From positions 1-31,765 of the forward strand of contig NW_024468361.1 of NCBI RefSeq assembly GCF_002104995.1: DNA of 31,765 nt, in the 5' to 3' direction. Below the pieces are notes generated by a model. It saw only the letters and a list, made by a program, of their open reading frames with translations. It was not told where the DNA came from and made no database searches. The translations under genes and the position numbers were made by a program. Shown in pieces: positions 12,144-20,842 of this stretch. The DNA is from Linderina pennispora (Eukaryota > Kickxellomycota > Kickxellomycetes > Kickxellales > Kickxellaceae). Position 1 is the first letter of the stretch. Each line of letters begins with the position of its first letter.

Positions 12144-12385
12144 TCAGACGGCGCTACAGACCAGCAGTGCAGGTGTAGAGCGCCCGAACACGCTCCACAC
12201 GGATAGGTAGACTGCCAAGCCGGGATTGCCTAAGGCGAAGAACGCAGCGCCGCTGACGAGTTGCATGCTGCCCAGTACCGCAATGCCCGCGTGCTGCCTG
12301 GTGTGCCTCGATTGGAATGCCACTGTATGAATGTGTGCACATGCATCGCCTACTGGGTGTGTACTTCCGGACTGTTTCCTTGTCT
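12144..12385 (-). pseudogene. Possible orphan 3' exon or gene fragment, hydrophobic
   Basis: A minus-strand frame with no ATG near its beginning is open from about 12383 to a TGA at 12146-12144. It encodes about 79 residues, including RHTRQHAGIAVLGSMQL, then AAFFALGNPGLAVYLSVW, ending PALLVCSAV. The hydrophobic segments resemble membrane helices, and this patch is visibly more GC-rich than its surroundings, like conserved genes elsewhere in the window. It could be the last exon of a gene with unseen upstream exons, a relic of a membrane protein, or chance. No family recognised. Confidence 0.25.
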
Positions 12386-12752
12386 ACATCTGATCTGTCA
12401 TCGCATTTGATCTGCAGGGCTTGGCGTTAGCATGGCTGTGACATACGATCTCTTGAAAACTTAAGGCTGATTACGTTCAGGTGCTCTATCAGAGCTCCAT
12501 TTCTATCCACACTGCACTTTAGCCATGATGTTTTCATGATGGGTACAGTTCCAAACAATGCGTCCAGGACAGAGTTTTATGCAAGTGATAGATGTATTGA
12601 AAACCACATCACAAATGAAAGAAAGTATGAGCAATGACTATATTATTCTTGCTGTTATTCAAAAATTAATGGCTTAATATAGCCAATCGTCCTAACAACA
12701 TGAACGTAGTTTTGTTACATCTCTGTCTTGCAGCGCGTTGGAGCCCATACGT
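12386..12752. other. Intergenic, nothing recognised
   Basis: AT-rich sequence before the tandem duplication; no gene, repeat or RNA signal seen. Confidence 0.5.
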
Positions 12753-14961
12753 GTGTTTATTCCTGCTTGCCTCTAGCCGGTGCAAGGCATGGTACGGCCG
12801 GCCAAGCACACACAAGTATTGGTATGAGTTTAGCCATACAATTGGCAGGAGGCTAACAGGGGCCTTTCTGTCAATTATCGCATGCAATCAGCTAATAACT
12901 GTGAGGATGTGCTGGTTTTTACCCTATGTATACGTTGGCCAATAGTTCGGCTTTTCTTTTCTTATTCGAACATGCACATAGCAACAAGCATAATATTATG
13001 TTTGGACGATGTAGCATATATTGGCACAGCCACTACATATAGATGTATTATACAATTAGGTTGTCTTGACTATCGGTGTAGGGAATGCCATCTCGAAGAT
13101 ATAAAGCTGCTTTATCTGGAAGGTATCCAACAACCTGAAGCGTCCTCTCATTCAATTCCTGGGAAACACCACGTTCAGAAAGTGCACCTTTCACCGTAGA
13201 TAATATATCGTCTGGAACAGCCAGCTTGAGGAGGGAGGGCAAACCAGATACCAAAGTGCACATTGCATCAAGAGAAGGAATCGTCGGAATATGAACAACA
13301 CTTGAGAATAAGATAAGCTGAGTAAGGGTGTTGTTCCAAATGGGTGGTGGTGTTATGTTTCCAGTGTCGTTTCCAGTGTTGCATACGGCCCCGACAAGGA
13401 GCCAGCGCAGATGAGGAAGCTGAGGGAGAATATGAGTAAGATTGGAGAGATATACTGGGAATTGAAGACATAGCTTTTCTAACTTTGTCCACAGAATCGT
13501 ATCAGGAAGTGGAATTGGTAAGCTTGTGTCAATACGTATTTCAGTGATGAAAGTTGAGAACGGTTTGCTGAAAATATCCTTTACGAAAGACACCGTAGCT
13601 TCGTCATGCACCTTATTATTCCAGTTTCTAATAGAAATGTGTAGAGTTTGAACATCTCTGAAGGTAATTATTGCAGGGAATTGGAATCTATCAACCATGT
13701 CAACAATAGTGGCAGTCTGTATTGGCGCGTTCTTGAATAAAGCGAGGGTGTTCGAATCTTTGAGTGGATAGTAATCTAAACGCATATCCTTCAGCTTTGG
13801 AAACGATATAGAAGGAAGGTATGTATCAGATTCATCTGTTGACTCAGATATTTTATGATAGTGGTAGATTTCAAGCTTCGTAAGATTCTCAAAAATAACT
13901 GACCCAGGCAGATAGCCTCTGAAGATGTGCCATGAATGTAGAATGTCAGGATAATATAGGCTCAGATACTCGAGTGAGGGTGCAAAAATCCTAGGGATAC
14001 GCTCAGCACTCTCGCTGTTGATGTGAAGATGCAGTATAGTGAGGAATGAAGAGAAGTATGTGTAATCGAATTGTGGAAATGTAAAATCGACCAAATCTAT
14101 TGTTTGCAGCTGTGGCAAGTAAAAGTTCAAAATATCACCGAGCGGGAATGCTGGGGGATTATTCAATGGGTATCTGGATGCTCTATGCCCCAAATATGTC
14201 ACATGAGGGAGGTGATTTACAAAATATTGTGAGGTTTGTGACAGTCGTTCTCCGACATCATCAGCTATTGGGAGTTTGGTGTCTGGATCCTGCTCTGTTT
14301 CAAGGGGATATTCCATAAAACGTATTGCTTCTAATCTAAGCCATTCGACAGTGCTGAATCCAAATGTTTCGAGGATGTCTCCAAGAGAAGGAAAATCGAT
14401 GATACAGTCTCGAGATGAGATAAGAAGTTGCTGAGTGTAGTTGCTGTTTTTTGATCGTACGATATTTGAGATGTTTGTTCTCCATAAAATAGGGTGTGGT
14501 GATGAGGTTGCGAGATGTATGCCTTTGGATGCGAATTGGTCAGAATAAGAGGTGCTGCCATATAGAAGTAGCTGCTCAGCTGTTGGTTTGTGGCACAAGA
14601 TAATCGCGGCAGTGCAGAGGTTCGCTTTTATAGTGTACCTCCAGTGTTGGCAAACCTGGTTAAGCTGGAGGAATGAAATATAGATGTCGATATCATTAGG
14701 ATTCATAAGGTGAATACCGCTGCGATATATGTTGACAGCTTGTCGAAGAATATATGGTCTCAGTGTTGCCCAGTTCGCCATTAGTGTGAAAAAGCGAGTT
14801 TGTGAAGAGGAGTAGAAAAGAACTGTGGTTCTTGTCAGTAACAGTTGACAACCCCCACTTGTCATATGCATGTCAATCCTCGTCGACATTTCCCTAATCC
14901 TACTCTACCATCCGCAATACTCGACCTCACTCGTTTACACGGGTCGCATAAATCTAATATC
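12753..14961. repeat. Tandem segmental duplication, copy A
   Basis: This block and the one at 15029-17124 are direct copies. Beyond the coding region, the shared sequence includes the 3' flank (for example GCCTCTAGCCGG at 12769 and 15045, AACAAGCAT near 12982 and 15150) and the 5' flank (TTTCCCTAATCCTACTCTA, and GGGTCGCATAAATCTAATAT at 14941 and 17104). The offset is about 2163 bases through the genes and about 2276 at the left edge, so an indel of roughly 110 bases separates the copies in the 3' flank. Confidence 0.88.
13048..14781 (-). CDS. F-box/LRR-like protein, tandem paralog A
   Basis: 577 residues from the ATG at 14781 (MANWATLRPYILRQAVNIYR). The N-terminal 50 residues resemble a divergent F-box: an LRPYIL helix followed by LQLNQVCQHWRYTIKA. 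The rest has irregular leucine-rich repeats with LTILHLHI, LTKLEIYHY, FPKLKDMRL, LEKLCLQFP and LPHLRWLLV. It ends LYLRDGIPYTDSQDN... F-box/LRR proteins usually select substrates for SCF ubiquitin ligases; that role is inference because the F-box is weak. The frame is open a further 36 codons upstream to 14889. I prefer 14781 because paralog B gives exactly the same length (577 residues) from the matching ATG and the upstream residues do not align. The family looks lineage-specific and expanded in Kickxellales-type fungi. Confidence 0.75.
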   Translation of the reverse strand: MANWATLRPYILRQAVNIYRSGIHLMNPNDIDIYISFLQLNQVCQHWRYTIKANLCTAAIILCHKPTAEQLLLYGSTSYSDQFASKGIHLATSSPHPILWRTNISNIVRSKNSNYTQQLLISSRDCIIDFPSLGDILETFGFSTVEWLRLEAIRFMEYPLETEQDPDTKLPIADDVGERLSQTSQYFVNHLPHVTYLGHRASRYPLNNPPAFPLGDILNFYLPQLQTIDLVDFTFPQFDYTYFSSFLTILHLHINSESAERIPRIFAPSLEYLSLYYPDILHSWHIFRGYLPGSVIFENLTKLEIYHYHKISESTDESDTYLPSISFPKLKDMRLDYYPLKDSNTLALFKNAPIQTATIVDMVDRFQFPAIITFRDVQTLHISIRNWNNKVHDEATVSFVKDIFSKPFSTFITEIRIDTSLPIPLPDTILWTKLEKLCLQFPVYLSNLTHILPQLPHLRWLLVGAVCNTGNDTGNITPPPIWNNTLTQLILFSSVVHIPTIPSLDAMCTLVSGLPSLLKLAVPDDILSTVKGALSERGVSQELNERTLQVVGYLPDKAALYLRDGIPYTDSQDNLIV

Positions 14962-15028
14962 CATTGTCGATTTTGGTATGATCAAGATACTGCTATATTA
15001 CTGGCTGGAGGAGTGTTAACATTCATAC

Positions 15029-17124
15029 GTGTTTATCCCTGCTTGCCTCTAGCCGGCGAAAAGCATGGTACGGTCGGCCAAGAAGATACGTGTGGATATG
15101 TTGGCCAGTATTCCATCATCTCGATTCTTAATCGAACATGTACATAACAACAAGCATAGAATTATGTTTAAACAATGTAGCATTTATTGGCACAGCTACA
15201 TCACCTAGATGTATTATGCAATTCGATTTCCTTGATTATCGGTGTAGGGAATGCCATCTCGAAGATATAAAGCTGTTCTATCTGGAAGGTATCCAACAAC
15301 CTGAAGTGCCTCTTTGCTAAATTCTCGAGAAATGGTGTGTTCAGAAAGTGCACCTTTCGCCGTAGACAACATATCGTCTGGAACAGCCAGTTTGAGGAGG
15401 AAGGGCAAACCGGATACTAGAATGCACATTGCCTTAAGAGAAGGAATCGTCGGGATGTGAGTAATACTTGAAAATAAGATAAGTTGAGTGAGGGTGCTGC
15501 TCCAAATGGGTGCCAGTTCTGTATTCTCTATGCGATTTCCAGTGTTGTATATGGCTCCAACAAGAAGCCAGCACAGATGAGGAAGCTGAGGGAGAATGTG
15601 GATGAGATCGAAAAGGTAGACGGGGAAGTTGAGACATAGCTTTTCTAGCTTTGTCCACAGAATCGTATCAGGGACTGGGATTGGTAGGCTTGTCAGAATG
15701 AAAATTTCAGCGATGGAAGTAGAGAACGGTTTGCTGAAAAGATCCTTTGCAATAGACACCGTAGTTTCGTCATGCACACTAGTATTCCAGATTCTTATAG
15801 AAATGCATAGAGTCTGAACATCTCTGAATGTGGTTATCACAGAGAGTTGAAATCTATCAACCATGTCAACGATAGTTGCAGTCTGTATTGGCGCGTCCTT
15901 GAATAAAGCGAGGGTGTTGGAATCTTTGAATGGATAGTATTGTAATCGTAAATCCTTCAGCTTTGGAAACGATATAGAGGGAAGGTATGTGTCTGATTCA
16001 TCTGTTGACTCAGATATTCTGGAATAGTGATAAATTTCAAGCTTCGTAAGGTTTTCGAAGATAACCGACCCAGGCAGGCTACCTCTGAAGATGTGCCACG
16101 AGTGTGCAATATCAGAATAATATAACCACAGTGTCACCAATGAAGGTGCAAAAACTCTAGGGATATGCTCAGCACTCTCACTGTTGATGTGAAGATGCAG
16201 TATAGTGAGGAATGAAGAGAAGTATGTGTGATCGAGTTGTGGAAGTGTAAATTCGGGTAAAAGCAGTGTTTGCAGCTGTGGCAAGTAAAAGTCCAACATA
16301 TCACCAAGTGGGAATGCTGGCGAATTCTTCAGTGGATAGCTGAATGCACCATGTATCAAATGCTTCACATGAGAGAGGTGTTGTATAAAATATTGTGAGG
16401 TCTGTGACAGCCGTTTACTGACATCGTCAGCTATTGGGAGTTTGGTGTCGGAATCCTGTTTTGCCACTTGTGGATCCTCAATAAGACGTATTGCTTCCAA
16501 TCTAAGCCATTCAACGGTGCTGAATCCAAATATTTCGAGGATATCTCCAAGAGAAGGAAAATCGATGGTACAGTCTTGAAATGAGATAAGAAGTTGCTGA
16601 GTGTAGTTGCTGTTTTTTGATCGCACGATATTCGAGATATTTGTTCTCCATAGAATAGGGTGTGGTGATGAGGTTGCGAGATGTATGCCTCTGGATGCGA
16701 GTTGGTCAGAATCAGAGGTGCCGCCATATAGAAACAATTGCTCAGCTGTTGGTTTGCAGCACAAGATAATCGCGGTAGTGTAGAGACTCTCTTTTATAGT
16801 GTCTCTCCAGTGTTGGCAAACCTGGTTAAGCTGGAGGAATGGAGTATAGATGTCGAAATTATCCGAACTGCCTAGGCGAATACTACTGCGACATATGTTG
16901 GCAATCCGGAGTAGAATAAATGGTCTCAGTGTTGCCCAGTTCGTCATTAGTGTGAAAAACGAGGTTGAGAAGAGGAGTAGGGAAGAAATACAGCTTCGGG
17001 CAATAATAACTGCCAAGTCACACTTTTCACACGTATCCATCATTGTCCACATTTCCCTAATCCTACTCTACCATCCACAATACTCGATCTCACTCGTTTA
17101 CACGGGTCGCATAAATCTAATATG
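15029..17124. repeat. Tandem segmental duplication, copy B
   Basis: Second copy of the block described at 12753-14961, in direct orientation. It contains the second 577-codon gene plus matching flanks on both sides. Only about 70 bases of non-matching sequence lie between the copies. Confidence 0.88.
15214..16947 (-). CDS. F-box/LRR-like protein, tandem paralog B
   Basis: 577 residues from the ATG at 16947 (MTNWATLRPFILLRIANICR). It is collinear with paralog A, with no net length change, and roughly three quarters of residues are identical by eye. The F-box-like N-terminus is conserved (LQLNQVCQHWRDTIKE), as is the end (LYLRDGIPYTDNQGN). Divergence is uneven. A block of about 30 residues beginning TSSPHPILWRTNISNIVR, and another around ESTDESDTYLPSISFPKL, are identical. 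The segments around residues 200-250 and 415-425 differ at most positions. The absence of stops or indels says both copies are, or were until recently, under selection. Function not known; substrate recognition in ubiquitin ligation is a guess from the domain layout. Confidence 0.75.
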   Translation of the reverse strand: MTNWATLRPFILLRIANICRSSIRLGSSDNFDIYTPFLQLNQVCQHWRDTIKESLYTTAIILCCKPTAEQLFLYGGTSDSDQLASRGIHLATSSPHPILWRTNISNIVRSKNSNYTQQLLISFQDCTIDFPSLGDILEIFGFSTVEWLRLEAIRLIEDPQVAKQDSDTKLPIADDVSKRLSQTSQYFIQHLSHVKHLIHGAFSYPLKNSPAFPLGDMLDFYLPQLQTLLLPEFTLPQLDHTYFSSFLTILHLHINSESAEHIPRVFAPSLVTLWLYYSDIAHSWHIFRGSLPGSVIFENLTKLEIYHYSRISESTDESDTYLPSISFPKLKDLRLQYYPFKDSNTLALFKDAPIQTATIVDMVDRFQLSVITTFRDVQTLCISIRIWNTSVHDETTVSIAKDLFSKPFSTSIAEIFILTSLPIPVPDTILWTKLEKLCLNFPVYLFDLIHILPQLPHLCWLLVGAIYNTGNRIENTELAPIWSSTLTQLILFSSITHIPTIPSLKAMCILVSGLPFLLKLAVPDDMLSTAKGALSEHTISREFSKEALQVVGYLPDRTALYLRDGIPYTDNQGNRIA

Positions 17125-17296
17125 CATCAGAATAGCTGGTATAATCAAGATGTTGCTGCACTGCGAAACAGCTCATATACTGAAGTTGCGCAGCATTTGC
17201 CTGTAAACGAATATATTTAATACTGCCCTTACTTCACAACGACCACATACAAAAATCACATATACGTGTTGATAATACATGTAGCCAAGATGCCTC

Positions 17297-17935
17297 TCAC
17301 TTGATTGTCGGCCAGTCTGGGACATTCTCCCTGTCGACCTGATCCAGCACGGGCTGAATATCAAACAGCTCAATAAACTGCTGGTCCATGGACCTTGACT
17401 TTGGGGCCGAGAACCTCCGGTACTCGTCGAAAATGCTGGTATTCGACCACTCCTGCAATTTCCTCAGACACCCAACCAAGCACCCGGTGCGGTGCTTCCC
17501 CTTGTTGCAGTGGATCAAAATCGGATGGTTCCGTTTGTCCATCAGCGTCAGCAGTGCTTCGCACATAATGTCTTCGGGGATATCGGCAAATGGCTCCTTG
17601 TTGCCGGCGACGCCAAACTGGAACAAGGTGATGTTGTTTTCGGCCAGGAATTTTTGGTTCTGTGTCGGGTATTCCTCGAGAATCAGCGTCAGGATGGATT
17701 TGAGCTTGAGCTTCTGCAGGAACGCGAAATTGCGCTTTTTCGGCATGCCGCTGCGGTAGATGTACGGGCAGACCATGGAGAAGTTCTCGGGCGGGTACAT
17801 GTCCTCGGGGAATTCGAGGTGCGGGTCGTCGAAGGCCTTGGTGGGCAGCACCGGCGTCATTATCGAGACGCTGACCTGCGGGCTGGCGCTGGCCCCGGGC
17901 TGCACATGCTGCGGTGATTCGGGCGGCTGCTCCAT
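17297..17935 (-). CDS. SIW14: Siw14-like dual-specificity (PFA-DSP) phosphatase
   Basis: 212 residues from the ATG at 17935 (MEQPPESPQHVQPG). The catalytic P-loop is HCNKGKHRTG at residues 142-151, giving Cys143 and Arg149 in the CX5R motif. The KGKHRTG form is typical of plant and fungal atypical dual-specificity phosphatases (Siw14/Oca family). Upstream motifs fit: NFSMVCPYIYRSGMP, and LKSILTLILEEYP in the core. Siw14 in yeast removes the 5-beta phosphate of inositol pyrophosphates; that activity is assumed here by family. The frame stays open upstream to 18166, but that part is encoded by an A-rich run (KKKKENQQ) and is probably 5' UTR. The first 45 residues are Pro/Ser-rich and probably disordered. 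It is divergent from the MATH gene with 900 bases between them. Confidence 0.87.
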   Translation of the reverse strand: MEQPPESPQHVQPGASASPQVSVSIMTPVLPTKAFDDPHLEFPEDMYPPENFSMVCPYIYRSGMPKKRNFAFLQKLKLKSILTLILEEYPTQNQKFLAENNITLFQFGVAGNKEPFADIPEDIMCEALLTLMDKRNHPILIHCNKGKHRTGCLVGCLRKLQEWSNTSIFDEYRRFSAPKSRSMDQQFIELFDIQPVLDQVDRENVPDWPTIK

Positions 17936-18071
17936 AGGCTGTGTTTGAACAATGAGGGGGTGGAAAAGGGGAAGCGAAGGGGAGGCGGGTGTTTGATCCA
18001 ATTGTTGGTTTTCTTTTTTTTTTTTTGCAACACTAGCAAAGTATGACATGGAATTGTGTGATTGCGCAAAT

Positions 18072-18212
18072 ATGGTTATCCAGCCGTTCCCAAACAATCG
18101 GATTGCGATATCTATTCCGGACGGTCCAAGAAATGCTACTGCCCGGGCTGCCAAAGAGGCGGACAAGAAAGCTGCTGCGATATTAAACCGAAACAGGACG
18201 TTGTTGAGCTAA
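18072..18212 (+). CDS. Possible 46-residue small ORF upstream of Siw14 gene
   Basis: A plus-strand ATG at 18072 opens MVIQPFPNNRIAISIPDGPR and then an Ala/Lys-rich amphipathic stretch (ARAAKEADKKAAAILNRNR), with a TAA at 18210-18212. The sequence is protein-like and sits divergently 136 bases from the Siw14 start. It could be a short conserved micropeptide, the first exon of a longer gene, or chance. There is no direct evidence of expression. Confidence 0.25.
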   Translation: MVIQPFPNNRIAISIPDGPRNATARAAKEADKKAAAILNRNRTLLS

Positions 18213-18835
18213 TCTGCATGTGGTCGAGGGGTGAGAGAGCCGGTGGCCAGATCCGTATTTTCCTCTGCAAAGCACTATTTCTGCAAGCGGGCGTCTGGAA
18301 ACAATGGCGGCTGCATTGCAATAAGGAAGCAAGTAATTTCGCAAATAGAGTGGGCAGCTTGGGTGACAGAGCCGGGCGATCCTCCTCCATGGGTGCGTGG
18401 TGGGAGACATTGATTTTGCACATGCAGAAAAGGGGAGCAGAGAATGGGCATGGCCATGGTGCATCTTTGTTCGCATGCTCCCCCTTGGGCCGCGTCGAGA
18501 AAGGTGCTGCGAGGGGAGATGGGCGCTATAATGCCGATTCTCTGCTCCTTTTTAGCACACTGGGCGACATTTCTCTGCCAGACACTTTTATATTTCGAGA
18601 CCGCAACAGCATCTGGGGTGCCACCAACGTGTGACTCCAAATAGCCCATCTTCAGTAACCACCATCCCCAGAGACCGGTTTAAAAGGAGCCAGGCGGTTT
18701 CCTGCCAGACGTGTCCGCGAAAACATAAACAACCTTTTTATTTTCCAAATTTCTTCACTCTTCCCTCCTCCTCGTTCCCCCCAAATCTTCATTTCTGTTT
18801 ACATATTTTCTTTTACTCGCCTCTTATACCCTGCC
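18213..18835. other. Promoter and leader region of the MATH gene
   Basis: No supported gene; frames on both strands lack motifs. The last about 110 bases before 18836 are strongly T/C-rich (CTCTTCCCTCCTCCTCG and similar), the leader type seen before most genes here. Confidence 0.5.
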
Positions 18836-19861
18836 ATGAATTCAGCACAACAGCGGACAGACATGCAGGTGAGCCAGCAGCCGACCAGCCCGTCGCTCGG
18901 GCCGACGACACAGGCCGGCGAGCCCGTGTTCCGGTTCTATCTCAGCCCGCCGCAGCCGCAGCCCATGTACCAGCCGCTGCCGGGGGTGTATCCGGGCTAC
19001 GGCGGCTACCTGCCGGTGTCACCGGCGCCGGGCAACTACCAGCAGTACTACGGCCCGGCGATGCCGATGCCGGCGACAGCGGCACCTAGCATGTACTACG
19101 GGCAGCGACCCAGTATGGCAGGGCCGGCACCGACCACGAGCCCGGCGCCGCAGGCAATGTACAGCAAGGCAGAAATGAACGACGCCACGATGGTGGCCGG
19201 GGAGCTGGATGGCGGGCGGGCAGAGGCGCCGACGGGTGGCTACGGCATGGACGAGAACGGGCAGTATATTGAGATAAAGTTCCCGTCGATGGGCCGCGCG
19301 GAGGGGTCGCGGGCAGTGGGCTCGGCGCCAGCGGCGGAGAAGCCGGCGTCACTGCCGACGCCGGTGGCCGAGGCGAAGCCGCAGATTAGCGTGTTTGACG
19401 AGGCGCAGTACGTGGAGCGGCATATGGAGGATATAGTGCTGGACAGGCAGGCGTATTTCTGGAATATCGCGAATTGGGATGCGCTGGACAAGCGGGCAAC
19501 CAGCGATGTGTTTCGGTGCGGCGGGCACGCATGGCGGATCCTGCTCCGGCCGTTTGGCAGCTCGCACAAGGGCGTGTTGTCGTTCTTTCTGGAGAGCATG
19601 GACGCGCAGCCCGGAAATCCGGATGTCAGGATTACGTGCAAGTTCGTCCTGGCCGTGGCCAACCCGAACGACCCCACGCATAGCACCAGCGGCTCGGCTT
19701 ACCACTGCTTCACGCAGAACAACCCGAACTGGGGGTTCACGCGCTTCATGAAGCTGGCCGAGCTGCGCACCGGGCTGACACCTGGCGCCAAGCCGTTCAT
19801 TGAGAACGGGGCATGCACCATCTGCGCCTATGTGCAGGTGCTCAGGGACCCAAGCCAGTGA
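18836..19861 (+). CDS. USP7-type MATH-domain protein without a protease domain
   Basis: 341 residues. Residues 1-110 are Pro/Gln/Tyr/Met-rich low complexity (YQPLPGVYPGYGGYLPVSP). Residues about 110-185 are variable and Ala/Glu/Pro-rich. A MATH/TRAF domain fills about residues 198-338: the core AYFWNIANW, then WRILLRPFGSSHKGVLSFFL, and a final block with CFTQNNPNWGFTRFMKLAEL. That block matches the ENDWGF-type signature of the USP7/Ubp15 N-terminal MATH domain, which binds substrate peptides. Unlike USP7, there is no ubiquitin-protease domain: the ORF stops at 19861 and the SWEET gene begins converging 100 bases later. It could be a substrate adaptor that works without catalysis. The ATG at 18836 is preceded by a pyrimidine-rich leader. 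The frame is intact. Confidence 0.85.
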   Translation: MNSAQQRTDMQVSQQPTSPSLGPTTQAGEPVFRFYLSPPQPQPMYQPLPGVYPGYGGYLPVSPAPGNYQQYYGPAMPMPATAAPSMYYGQRPSMAGPAPTTSPAPQAMYSKAEMNDATMVAGELDGGRAEAPTGGYGMDENGQYIEIKFPSMGRAEGSRAVGSAPAAEKPASLPTPVAEAKPQISVFDEAQYVERHMEDIVLDRQAYFWNIANWDALDKRATSDVFRCGGHAWRILLRPFGSSHKGVLSFFLESMDAQPGNPDVRITCKFVLAVANPNDPTHSTSGSAYHCFTQNNPNWGFTRFMKLAELRTGLTPGAKPFIENGACTICAYVQVLRDPSQ

Positions 19862-19962
19862 TACCGAAAAAGCCTAAATGTTGCATTTTAATGTAATGCC
19901 CAGGGGTGTTTTTTCCTGAACTTTTCCTGTTTCAAAAACCTATACTTTTAAGCACTTTTGTT

Positions 19963-20631
19963 CTACGCGACCGTGGTCATTTCCAATGTGCCGCCAGTGT
20001 GCGTGTGTGCAGCCTGAGCCGCCGCCCGGCCGTAGTACGCAATCAGCGCCAGCTGTCCGGCACACAGCCCAGCGCCAATCGAGTTCGGAAACAGCATGTA
20101 CGGGTCATTATGCAAGTACCCGTAGACCGTCCACAGCACATTATTGGTGAACGCCAGCACCGTGACCGACGGCAGCAGCACCGAGGCATCGCGCAGTCTC
20201 ACCACGCTGCCAATCTGGCTGAGCGGCGAGCCCAAAAACACCAACGTCATCAGACAGCATACCAGGCTGAATGCATCAACGGCGGCCGGGTCGGTAGCGC
20301 GGTCGACCAGGGTCACCAGTACCAGAGCAGTCAGTGCAGTGGCCAAAACGCGGGTCTCGACGGAGGCGCGGCTGGGCGCGTAGTACCAGAAGCAGCCGAG
20401 AATGTACGCGGCGATCAGCGTGCCCAGGGAGTTGACAAAGGTGATAGTTGCGTCGGCCTTGATCAAGCCGTACTTGAGCCAGAGCACTGAGCTCAGAAAC
20501 GACACCAGGAACTGCAGCATGGGCACGCTGCTGTGCGACTTGCTGGCTCGCCGCAGTTCTGTGATAATCGAGAGCTGACTCACGAACATGGCTATTGTGG
20601 CCCCCGACGCGCTGATGGAGACCAAATTCAT
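19963..20631 (-). CDS. SWEET (MtN3/saliva) sugar transporter
   Basis: 222 residues from the ATG at 20631 (MNLVSISASGATIAMFVSQL). Two MtN3 repeats of three helices are joined by a linker helix. In repeat 1, RRASKSHSSVPMLQFLVSFL is followed by LWLKYGL and VNSLGTL. In repeat 2, GSPLSQIGSVVRLRDAS is followed by LWTVYGYL, PNSIGAGLC and a C-terminal short tail. The paired W-x2-YG and PN/VN motifs are the family hallmarks. SWEETs move sugars bidirectionally down their gradient across plasma or internal membranes. Length is typical of the family. The frame is open to 20724, but the added 31 residues precede the first family helix and are probably leader. SWEETs are common in plants and animals and sparse in fungi, mainly early-diverging lineages. 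Confidence 0.9.
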   Translation of the reverse strand: MNLVSISASGATIAMFVSQLSIITELRRASKSHSSVPMLQFLVSFLSSVLWLKYGLIKADATITFVNSLGTLIAAYILGCFWYYAPSRASVETRVLATALTALVLVTLVDRATDPAAVDAFSLVCCLMTLVFLGSPLSQIGSVVRLRDASVLLPSVTVLAFTNNVLWTVYGYLHNDPYMLFPNSIGAGLCAGQLALIAYYGRAAAQAAHTHTGGTLEMTTVA

Positions 20632-20842
20632 TTGCAGCTTTTGTGAGATGTGGAAGAAGAAAAATCGAATTTGAGCGAAGGCGGCAGAGAGAGGAAAGAG
20701 GGCTGCAGGAATCACGAGTGGCACACTTCAATGAAGCATCTGAAGCTGCGCACGCAGACCACACAGCAAGGGTGTTTATTTTCAAAGCTACTGCCGCTTA
20801 GCATACACAGAAATCCGGATCTCCTCAGGCGATCATCTCCAA

